From NCBI GenBank assembly GCA_030549775.1, contig CM060177.1, forward strand, positions 44,604,244-44,668,243: a stretch of DNA of 64,000 nt. Reading direction: 5' to 3'. Numbering within the stretch: the stretch's first letter is position 1; each line of letters starts with the position of its first letter. This document shows, one piece after another, positions 12,561-21,684 of this stretch. Below the pieces are notes generated by a model that searched no databases, was not told the DNA's origin, and was given only the letters and a program-made list of their open reading frames with translations. Position numbers and translations under genes: made by a program. Origin of the DNA: Tamarix chinensis (Eukaryota; Streptophyta; Magnoliopsida; Caryophyllales; Tamaricaceae).

Positions 12561-13075
12561 AAACAACTCCAACATAGGCACACTATTATACTAAAGTCTC
12601 GAGCATGTTATACTACAAACTTGATGAAAAATTTCACTCATTTGTTATATGCTCTAAACAAATGATTTAGAAGCATAAGTTTTTGATCTCTAGTTTTCCA
12701 ATCTATATATATCCCATGAAAAGTAATTATTACAAATTAACTCACTTAAAAATAATTCACAAATTGCACATAGTTAGAAAGAATTCATATTTATATAATG
12801 TATCATGTTATTTTCTTCCTATATATACAAACCATCTAACAAGTTTCCAAAAATATACCAATACATAAACCGGTCATGCTTCGAAAGAATTCATATATAT
12901 ATATATATACCCACCCACCCACACACACACACACACTTTATAACACATCGAGTCAATACAACTACGTGGGGGCTAGAGAGCTTTCAGATTGATTAGCTAA
13001 CCCCACAAATCAACACGAGTCATTCTAACACGCTTTGTCCTCACTCATGTGCTTCTTGAGAAAATTTTAGAAAAT

Positions 13076-13158
13076 TACCGAAACTTTCCAATAGGGTCAC
13101 CCATCCTAAAGTTGCTCCACAACTAGCACGCTTAACTACAGAGTTCTTAGGATGGAAT
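13076..13158 (-). other. 5S rRNA-derived module in the Cassandra-like LTR
   Basis: Read on the minus strand, the stretch gives GATTCCATC, AGAACTCTGTAGTTAAGCG, TGCTAG, TTTAGGATGGGTGACCC and TGGAAAGTT in that order. These match the middle and 3' half of plant 5S rRNA, including the A-box-like TTAAGCGTGCT and the C-box GGATGGGTGACC of the internal RNA polymerase III promoter. The 5' end of 5S is not recognisable, so this is not a functional 5S gene. The second LTR keeps only AGAACTCTACAATTAAGCGT and lacks the C-box. Confidence 0.85.
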
Positions 13159-13372
13159 CACTAAAAGGATGATATACTATATTGATATAAGTAACCAGAT
13201 TAATCCTTATAATACTTTGCTTAATTTGGGGTATTACATTCACCCCTACTTAAAGAAGGCGATGTCCTCATTGTGCCTTAACCACTTAACTATCTCAATA
13301 CAATTTATCCTAAAAATCATCTTGCTAGACGGTTGACTAGTTCATCCAAGTTTAGGTCACGATCATGGTTTT

Positions 13373-13384
13373 GCTTTGATACCA
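13373..13384 (-). promoter_or_regulatory. Primer-binding site of the TRIM
   Basis: The minus strand reads TGGTATCAAAGC two bases after the upstream LTR. It differs by one base from TGGTATCAGAGC, the site complementary to the 3' end of initiator tRNA-Met used by many plant LTR elements. Confidence 0.75.
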
Positions 13385-13635
13385 TTTATAATACTTCGAG
13401 TTGATACAACCACATGGAGGCTACCTTGGAGTGCTTTTAGATTAATTGACTAACTCCACATATCAACATGATTCGCTTTAACACACTTTGTCCTCACTCA
13501 TGTTCTTCTTGAGAAATTTTCAGTACGCTTAATTGTAGAGTTCTTAGGACGAAGTCACCAAAAGAATGGTATACCATATTGATATAAGTAGCTAGATCAA
13601 TCCTTATAACACTCCGCTCAATTTGGGGCATTACA

Positions 13636-16006
13636 CACACACACATATATCAAAACTTTATACAAGGGTTCAATTTACAAAATATATGCATGCTATGCGG
13701 TTAAAATAAGACCCAAAAATTAAGAAGAACCTAAAGTTAATAGAAGAACTATATACATCAAATATTGCTACAACCCAAACACCTAACTAAGAACAACTCT
13801 TAACCATCCTATGAAATCCATCATGAGCCTTATCGAGCCCTAATAGCAACTATCACTCTCAGAGTCCTCTTGTCTCGATATGTCATTAGCTCTCTCACAT
13901 CATCAATAGAGAGTCTAGCCATAGATAATCTAAGATAACTAGGGTGGATACTCAATAATAATCTATGACAAAATCTCTACTCGTCATTCATCACCATCAG
14001 CTCTTTAGCTATTCGATCATAATTCATTTAAATACCTCACCCTCAACAAAACTCGAATGTGGAACACTAATAAGGTTGACAAACCACTATAAATAACTAT
14101 CTATAGCCCTTGACCATGGCTCCGTCTAAGGTATGATTAACAACAAATGATACGACCTAAAGTGGAATGGATCAAAGTATGATCCGATCACAAACAAGCA
14201 GCCTAGCTCATCGTATAACCATAGCACATGACTCTGAAGATCCGCATAAGGTGTCATGCACAAAAATGGTGGAGGTATGTATGTAATAAGTAAGTGTGAC
14301 ATCTTACTACCAACAAAAGAAAACAACCACTAAAGCTTGTCAAGATTTTTGTCTAACTTTTCTAAATTATAAAGTATATAAATTCTATAGTTGAAATAAT
14401 TACAAATATATTATATCATATCTTAACTAATTATGTAAAGCTAACAACATACCCAAATAAGATACAAATTAGAATCATGTAAATGTTTTTAAGTTGCTCA
14501 ACGTTCTACATGGATCCCTTTAATAAGGTTGCTCAAACTTAATGAACTATTACCAACCTTTGTCTTATTAGTAAATTATTTGAATATTTCTAAGTTATTA
14601 TATCTATACTTTGTTATTAAGAAAACTATCCTTAATACTTTTTATGCTAATAGAAAAAGTAATTAATTAAATAAATAAATTTGTTATATGATTTTACTAC
14701 ATTATAATATCTAACTATGAGAGTAAATTTGTTAGGATTAATTTATTCGCCTTTCTCTCTTACCTTTAACTACATTATAAGTTTTTATTCTACTTTTATT
14801 TTACTTCATTATAATGATCTCACTATAAGAGTTATAAGTATTATAAGTATCTCATGGTCAGAGTAATTAGTTGTTATTATGTTTACCAATAAACAACAAG
14901 TTTGAGAAATATGACTTAGATTACTTCTGTGTCAAAGTTATATGTCAACTAATGACAATCATTTACTAAAAGTAAGTATAATTACTTTATATATTTTTTA
15001 AAAATAGCTATTTATATTTATTTAAAATAATATTTTATAATTAAGCACACATATTTGATACTAGTGAACAATTTTAAATTAGGCATGCATCATGTAAAAC
15101 TCGATGCTAGTATGCTCTAAAAAGCACTAAACCAACATGCATATATTTTTTCAGCAACATTTTATCACCAAGAAATTAACTTTTTAGCAATAATTTATAC
15201 CAAAATGCATGTATATATTTGTAGTTTTTATTTATATTACAAAGGTATCAAGACATAAAGAGGGAGAGACCCAACTTGCCAAGAAAACACAACAACATTG
15301 CAATAGGAGTGAACCCACACCATACAAGTAAGAGAAAACCTAACACCAAGCTAAATACCATGCATGTTAATATATTTATAATAAAAGAAGAAACGAAGAT
15401 CGAGTATCAAGCTAAATATAAGAGCGATGACAAAGCAAGAGACAAACAATGGCAGTAGAGTAAGAAAAAGCAAGAGAGATCAAGAGGAAGAGGATGAGTG
15501 GCCTAATGCAAAGGATTAGCAGTGAGAGCGCTACTATTCTATGTCAAGTTGAGAGCTACTAGAAAGAGGAGGAGGAGGAAGAGGAGGGTCGTCGACCAGC
15601 AACATTAAGAGACGTCAACCATTGGACTAACAACAAAAATCTAAAGTGAGAGGAAAAGAGAGAATGAAAATGTGAAATGAAATGAATATGGTAAAGAGGA
15701 GGGAGACAACTAGAGGCTTTATGCTTTCAATTTTTTTTTTTGAGTTTTGATAACAAACCACTATCAAAACTCCAAAAAATAAAATTCAACATCATGTTTA
15801 GATAACCGTTTTCCTCATAACCCTTAATTAAACTTGTCGTATTAAATGTAAGAATTTTTTTGATATTTTAATAATGGTTTTGGTATAGAACCGTTTTTAA
15901 AACCTACTATACGTTCTCGCACATAAATTTTCATGCATCTATCAATGATTTTTAGAAAAGCATCATTGATATGCCATTATTAAATAACTATTCGGTAGTT
16001 GTAGTG
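13636..16006. other. Upstream part of the CACTA remnant, no intact gene
   Basis: AT-rich sequence lies between the TRIM and the proposed CACTA right end. Short minus-strand ORFs (e.g. 14126-14326) match nothing I recognise and may be decayed first exons. A purine-rich stretch lies at 15450-15700. At 15850-15905, TTTTAATAATGGTTTTGG and AACCGTTTTTAAAACC form an imperfect hairpin resembling the motif arrays at 3130-5560, as expected of CACTA subterminal repeats. Confidence 0.45.
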
Positions 16007-16790
16007 CCAATATTTCAAAATTTGTCCATTTTATCTTTGTGGTCCTCATTGTTTTTTATGTTTTCCATAGTTTTATTGTTCTTAGGCCTTGCATGATAAC
16101 ATCATTCACTTATATTTATCACCTTTTATAAAAGTATGGATATATATATATATATATTATTGTTTATCATAATGTACTATAAAATGTTTTGGAAAAGAAA
16201 AAAAAACTAATCCATTGTTTAATAATATAACACATAATACGTTTTTACGTGCATATTAAAAGAAGCATTGGATTATGAATAAAAAGTTATATACTTTTAT
16301 TAATATACCATTATATAAATTTGATACTCCTTACTCATTTAATTAGACAAAGAATAACATAATGGTAGAGTTAAAAATAAAACATTTAATTGTTGATACT
16401 TTTTATAAAAATGATTGATATTATAAAATAAAATAAAATAAACCTAGTATATCTCATATTGTGAAACCTATTAAAGTAAATACCCAAAAACTAAATTCAC
16501 ACCTCCCATTTCAACCACATTTAAATTGACTTAAATAAGTATAAGTAATTGGTAAAAAAAAAAATACAAGCAAACCATTTGTCATAACTTTGACAACATC
16601 AACCCAATTCGAATCTTAATATTAAGCCATTTGCAACAACTACAAAAACGAAAACAAACAATTTGTAATAACTTTGAACCCCACCCACCAAATCTCTTGG
16701 TTTTTGTGTCGTGTGACCTATACTTTACCTACACATCTGCGGTAGTGTGGTATCCCGTCTTGATTTGGATACGACACTTCCTTGTATACT
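16007..16790. other. Intergenic, 3' side of the TmpA-like gene
   Basis: AT-rich DNA with a short TA run (16140-16158). It must contain the 3' UTR and polyadenylation region of the minus-strand gene at 16792. I see no other feature. Confidence 0.5.
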
Positions 16791-16791
16791 T

Positions 16792-18474
16792 TTAAGAATC
16801 CCATATTGGTCCAAAAGCAGGAACTCCAGCCTTATTGCAAGCGCTGACGATATCTCTGCTGCCTTCAGGATTACTGGTTACAATGACGACTTGGGCTTCC
16901 CAGTTCTTTGCGGCACTAACACTCAGCTGGGACACATTTGGCCGACCTAGCACAGCGGTGTCATGAACTATCACCTTGTCCTTGTGGTACCCACTTACCC
17001 AATCTTTGACCTCCTTTCCAAAATTTTGTTCAATTCCTTTAGCTACCCAGACCAAGCACACATCAGCCCTACACGGTTGCAATAGAAATGAAAGGAAGAC
17101 ACAGATGCCGGAGCCAGTAGCCACCAACACTACCCTTTCGTACATACTGACAAGGTAAGGAAGCCCAGCAAAATGCAGTCGTCGGACCCATAGATGAGAC
17201 GGCGGGTTTGACACCAGAGATTTGGTGAAGTCACCGACCGCACCAGCTAGCATCATGTGCTCTGTTTTGTTGTCTGAAATGATGCCGAATGCATGCCATT
17301 CCGACATAGGGGATGGACTTATCCGACCCAAAATCCCGGCTTTTACGCCTCCTTGAAACTTAATGATAGAGGCATGGTTCGATGGGGTTGTGATGGTAAC
17401 CGGAACCCGTCTTATTGTCGTCCATGGTAAGATGATGATGATGGTAATAGTTAAGGTGAACCAAAACTCTTGTTGCCTGACCAATCTAGAGCCAAGATCA
17501 TGGCTGTAAGACTTTGTTCCCGGATCATAAGAGATTGTGAGGAATAGAAATGCCCATAGTAGAGCCAAAGCTGTCCATCCAGCGAATCTGTGTGTCCTCT
17601 CGAAGACATTATGGTGGAGATGGCGAACAAGTGGGAAAGAAGCCAGAGAAGTAAGAAAGAGAAGAAACAGGATGGAAGCGGCCACACCGATGATTGCCGG
17701 AGAAGTACTTTCTCGGTCTCTGAGGGTAAGGACGAGTGCATATACAAGCCATGCTATGGAAGAGACGCCACACGCACTGTGTATCCCACCAAGGGATTGA
17801 AGGAGGGCAGTGGTGGCAATCTTGACACGAATAGGCACCCATGACCTCCCCAAGGCTACAACCGCCAGCCAAAAGACAACACGCAAGAACGCCTCGCTAC
17901 GACACAATGTCAAGGCAAGGATATTGCCTACGGAGAATAGGGCCGCCTTGTTTCTGGCATAGGGAAATTCCCCGACGACAGCGAGGATTAGGGCAATGTA
18001 GTTGAAGCACAAAGAAGCCGCGAACAACCTCTTGTAAACCGTGAATAAGCCTTGATGGAGGAGTATGATTGACAGTCTCGAATCATGCTTTCGACCAACT
18101 TTTGATGGTTGAAGCTCGCGCTTACTTGTCGATGAAGGTAAACGTAATGGAACCGATACTTTCTTTTCTCCTTCATCAATACCTCCTTCTATAGTAACCA
18201 TACACTCGTCATGTTCATTCCAATCTTCCTCTTCATCTTCGTCCACCCCAAGATCACAAAAATGACTACTAGGTCGGCTTGTAGTTCGTTCGATCATATC
18301 AAAGACCTTGCTAGAGAAACGGCGCTCCCATGACAGCTGAAACCTTTCGCTGCCATGATCATCGTATGTCTGATGGGCAGTAGTAGGGAGGGCAAAGGGA
18401 TCAGATTGGGGTTTGATCTCAAACGCCATGCCTCTACAACTTAGGAACCTTCCGACTAGCCTTTTCGCGGCCAT
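16792..18474 (-). CDS. TmpA-like integral membrane protein, ferric-reductase-like fold (560 aa)
   Basis: A single uninterrupted ORF starts at ATG (18472-18474) and ends in FGPIWDS. It belongs to the plant family annotated as TmpA-like or adenylate-forming-reductase-like membrane proteins, related to fungal TmpA and the ferric reductase/NADPH oxidase fold. An N-terminal soluble part has the conserved LSCRGMAFEIKP (11-22) and an acidic cluster (78-90). About seven hydrophobic segments follow (roughly 151-168, 178-190, 196-209, 225-251, 260-281, 297-315, 337-352). A His-rich segment, RHLHHNVFERTHRFAGW, lies at 284-300. The C-terminal part has the glycine turn VLVATGSGICVF (449-460) and the ending VIVTSNPEGSRDIV. 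The reaction is unknown; nucleotide-dependent electron transfer at a membrane is inferred. Using the first Met keeps the conserved SCRG block internal; Met16 is an alternative. The frame is intact and less AT-rich than its surroundings. Opposite-strand ORFs here are shadows. Confidence 0.9.
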   Translation of the reverse strand: MAAKRLVGRFLSCRGMAFEIKPQSDPFALPTTAHQTYDDHGSERFQLSWERRFSSKVFDMIERTTSRPSSHFCDLGVDEDEEEDWNEHDECMVTIEGGIDEGEKKVSVPLRLPSSTSKRELQPSKVGRKHDSRLSIILLHQGLFTVYKRLFAASLCFNYIALILAVVGEFPYARNKAALFSVGNILALTLCRSEAFLRVVFWLAVVALGRSWVPIRVKIATTALLQSLGGIHSACGVSSIAWLVYALVLTLRDRESTSPAIIGVAASILFLLFLTSLASFPLVRHLHHNVFERTHRFAGWTALALLWAFLFLTISYDPGTKSYSHDLGSRLVRQQEFWFTLTITIIIILPWTTIRRVPVTITTPSNHASIIKFQGGVKAGILGRISPSPMSEWHAFGIISDNKTEHMMLAGAVGDFTKSLVSNPPSHLWVRRLHFAGLPYLVSMYERVVLVATGSGICVFLSFLLQPCRADVCLVWVAKGIEQNFGKEVKDWVSGYHKDKVIVHDTAVLGRPNVSQLSVSAAKNWEAQVVIVTSNPEGSRDIVSACNKAGVPAFGPIWDS

Positions 18475-18860
18475 AAATTTTTAGCTGTGGTTTCGGTGCA
18501 AAAGAAACCATGCACTATATTGATTCTGTGTAATACCATGTGTGACTGAAGGTGTATTCTTGCTGTATAGTCTATATGATTTTTTTGTGGGTAAGCTGTT
18601 CGATGTTTAAAGCTAGGCGCGTGCGACTTATATCGGCAATGAATCTAAAGGATACAACGTAAGTTGAAATACTGTTCACAAATCTAATGGACATCATGGT
18701 TTGGACTTATTCAATTCGTAGTAGGGAGCTGACATTATTGATAGTGTTGTTCCCCCCCCCCCTCCCCCCTCTTTGTATAAGAGATTCTTTTTATTTATTA
18801 AAAAAAATTCATTACAAGCATCATATAAATTAATTCATTCCTTTCACAGATATTCATACG
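18475..18860 (-). promoter_or_regulatory. 5' flank and promoter of the TmpA-like gene
   Basis: The 5' UTR and promoter of the minus-strand gene must lie here, but no clear TATA box can be pinned. A C-homopolymer tract is at 18753-18774. The part 18585-18735 has a diverged second copy at 24926-25095, in the same orientation, with shared blocks such as AGCTAGGCG, ACTTATAT, and GGACTTATTCAATTCGTA against AGACTTACTCAATTTGTA. Confidence 0.55.
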
Positions 18861-21667
18861 ACTCTTAATTATTATTCGTTTAAAATTGATAAGAGGCGCT
18901 ATACGTAACGTAATAGCTATAGCCAATGCAGGAAGCCCATTTTCATCTTAAATTTCATAAGAATTAAAGGCCGTCGAGACTTTCAATCGAAATATTCTTC
19001 TAACAATCACATGAGAGTGGAATAATATTGTGGACTGCTTAAGCTCTCAATCATTAATCTATTAGTTGCGATATATTGACTTCTTCCCTTTGGCTCTATC
19101 TACCTGGGTCGGCTGCCTGACACAGGAAGGAGGAATGGTTTTCCTTCGTCTAAGTCAACTCCCCGGCGATTCTACGCCACCGAACGTCCGGACAATGACC
19201 GTTCGTTTCCCTTCCCCTCTTTTGACATACGAATCCCTACTAAAAAAAATTCTACCCTTTTAGAATCTGGCAAGGAAAAAGGTACATGCACCTAGTAATA
19301 GTTGACACGGTGCCGTTGGTTAACGGTTGACATGTGAATAGAGAACTAAAGCTTTGACGAGTGATGCGATAACGATCGGAAACCGTCAGCTAAAATTGAA
19401 GATAACTGTTGTTAAAATTCCTTTTTGTGGTAGTGCAACCGTTAGCAACATTTGAGCTCGACCGGCACTCCAGCAGCATCGGACGAGTATCAAGCTTCCA
19501 AAAATTATAGAAAAAATCCCACTCGTGTAAATTACGATAAACAGTAGACGACAAAGAAGAAATCGACGGTGCAGAATCAAATATGAAGATCGATTTTGTT
19601 TTACATCTGAGTGAACTCCTCCAATTCGAGCATATCTAAAAATAGGTCCCGTACTGATGTTTTCTCTATCCTTTGTCATTTGGTGAAGAAGTTTTTTGCA
19701 CCGTAATTGAATCCAAAAATTTCAGAGAAAAATGGATGATTTAGATTTAGATTTGGAAAGATGAAAGTTAATACGGTGATTGTCATACTAGAGAGGGTAG
19801 ATACATTGGCCTTCTATTAGATGCTCAATTTGTTGTTGTGATATACGATTGGTGGAAGGATGTTTTGTTTTTTTCTTCTTATATGGTTTTCAAATTGAAT
19901 GCCTATTAAAATACAATTCGGTGATGTTGGCAAGTAGAAATATATGTTGGAGACGAATTATTAGCTTATTGCACTCTTTTTGGCGTTACCAACCTTGTTA
20001 GTTAGGTTAGACGTGGTCTATCTTTGTTATGTAAACAAACTATCGAGACACTGTAAGTAGATGGATATTTTGGGAGACATGAAATCAACTCATAGAGGTG
20101 GAGTGGAAGTCTCTTGATTCTTTTGAGCTAAGGGATAACTAAGATGTATATGTTGATGCAATTTTGATATATTTTTTCATCCTCGATTTTTTATTCTAAT
20201 GCTCTCTATTTTTAGCAGGTTGGTCGGTTGGTTTGGGCTTGAGTTTACGAGATAAAACATGGTGGGGGAGGAGTGAGGGAAAAAAAGGGGGCTAATGATG
20301 GGGTAGTTATAGATTATGTGTGGTGGTGGTGGGGAGAACGAAAGGAGGCAAGGAGAGAGACTAAAGAAGGATGCTCTTTTACAATAGTTTGGAGTATTTG
20401 AACTAGGTTGGAGGGACGGAGAGAAGGAAAATGGATGAGAAAAATGGAGGGAATGGGGTACATAAAAGGTGGGGGTAAAATTATCATTCCAAAAATAAAA
20501 TTTTGATTCTTTGAAAAGCTAACGAAGATTAATCTGTTATTGTAGCTAAGGACTATCCTACGTGTAATTCCCTAAACTCATGGTTACATTTTTCATTTAT
20601 GAAAACTTAGAATTAAATCGGGAATTTTGTCTAAAATCGGGGCTAGATCATATATTTTTTTTCAAAGAAAAATGGTTGGTATTTTCTAAGAAAGTGTAAT
20701 TCTTAAAAAAAAATTAAGCTTTTAATAAATCATTGTATAAATAGATTAATGTGTATTTTATTTATTTAAACTATATTATGCTTACGTGCACAATATTATA
20801 ATATCTAATTAAAATTTATCATTTGTATATTCGTTTGAAACAAATGTACTGTACTTATGTATTCCTTTCTGGATAATCTTAACAATTAAATTTAATCATA
20901 CCGTACTATAAACAATAGAAACAACATAAGATCTAGTCAGGTTCACATCAAGAATAAAAGGGAAAAGAAATGTATTGTGTTGCTGAATGCCAACTAACGA
21001 AAAGCAACAAACCAATAGAATCAATGAAATATTAATAATAAAGGTTACGCTGGAGGATTACTTATAAGAGAATGAACAAGTACGCTGCCCACTTTCTGGG
21101 GATTATAAGGTATAGTTGGGTATGGTATAATAATAGATTATCTTTAGCATATATTGTACTCCCTATAAATTATGCTGTAATTAAAATTCTAAAAGTACAA
21201 TAAAAGTTTATTGAGAGTATAATAAATATACATAAAAGGTACAATTGTTGTTGCATTATGTTCGGTACGGCAAATGTCCTTAATGACCTCTCTAATTCCT
21301 TACGCCTTAAATGCACGTATCAGTATAAAGTCACTATTATCACGTCAATTTGTTGCGTACTTAAAGCATCTACGTCCTTTGTATGATAGTTGAGGGGATT
21401 ATTTACTACTTTTCCTTTCCAAAAAGGAAATTCTCACACATTTTGAGAGCAACTTTTGTCTAATAATATGCTTTAATATGTATAAGTAAAAATACAAATA
21501 TAATATTATAAAATATTTCTCGATAGGAATATCAAAATTATGATATAAATATCATATTTACGTTATGAATGTATATTATATTGAACCCTACGAGTAATAC
21601 TTATATTATAACCATCGATTGTAATATTTTTTTTTCCAATATAGTTGCAACTCCCAACTCTTCATCT
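18861..21667. other. Intergenic stretch, no gene seen
   Basis: No ORF here resembles a protein I know. The 97-codon minus-strand ORF at 19386-19679 has no recognisable motif. A GT/GA-rich stretch (20250-20480) and general AT-rich DNA fill the rest. A possible miniature CACTA-like end at 19235-19435 is listed separately. Confidence 0.5.
19235..19435. repeat. Possible small CACTA-type non-autonomous element
   Basis: The right end, read inward on the minus strand, is CACTACCACAAAAAGGAATT followed by TTAACAACAG, very like the terminal and subterminal bases of plant CACTA elements. A weak left partner, CCCTACTAAAAAAAATTCTA, begins at 19235 with one mismatch in the terminal hexamer. No matching 3 bp duplication was found, so only the right end is reasonably supported. 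Confidence 0.35.
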
Positions 21668-21684
21668 CCTCCACAGCCTTTCAT
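21668..21684. repeat. LINE target-site duplication, 3' copy
   Basis: CCTCCACAGCCTTTCAT occurs here, directly before a T-run that is the reverse of the LINE poly(A) tail, and again at 24323-24339 on the other side of the element. The 17 bp match is perfect. Confidence 0.9.

Larger units (their letters stand above)
12939..13635 (-). mobile_element. Cassandra-like TRIM (697 bp) with 5S-rRNA-derived LTR
   Basis: Two direct repeats, 12939-13238 (300 bp) and 13387-13635 (249 bp), flank only 148 bp. On the minus strand each LTR starts TGTAATRCCCCAAATT. The upstream LTR (13635 to 13387) is followed after two bases by TGGTATCAAAGC, a near match to the tRNA-Met primer site. The downstream LTR is preceded by AGTAGGGGTGAA, a polypurine-like tract. 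Two LTRs, primer site, polypurine tract and no coding space define a TRIM. The LTR contains the conserved core of 5S rRNA, which marks the Cassandra family. The 5' LTR has lost about 51 bp, including most of that core. The element sits between CA-repeat tracts, so the target duplication (CACTT versus CACAC) is unclear. It lies inside the CACTA remnant. Confidence 0.85.
5830..16006 (-). mobile_element. Decayed CACTA (En/Spm) DNA transposon, nested with other elements
   Basis: On the minus strand the order is a possible terminus at 16006 (reads CACTACAACTACC inward), the TNP2 transposase remnant (12560 to 11030), and a Ulp1-like protease remnant (10937-10536). The protease seems to resume after a solo LTR at 6219-5830 with the motif DEIDGVRDQ.TKFVQS, where TGA replaces the usual Trp codon. 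TNP2 plus a C48 protease is typical of plant CACTA elements. The left terminus was not found; the motif arrays at 3000-5600 may be its subterminal repeats. CACTACTG at 5929 is inside the coding side and reads better as an intron acceptor (TTTTTCAG). No 3 bp target duplication could be assigned. Stops and frameshifts make it non-autonomous. The solo LTR (6225-10451) and the Cassandra-like TRIM (12939-13635) inserted into it. Confidence 0.75.

Noticed and set aside
17451..18179. ORFs in other frames within the TmpA-like gene
   Set aside because: They are shadows of the 560-codon frame and match nothing recognisable.
19386..19679. 97-codon minus-strand ORF as a gene
   Set aside because: No motif or homologue is recognised, and it overlaps the possible CACTA-like end; it is ordinary for random open frame length.
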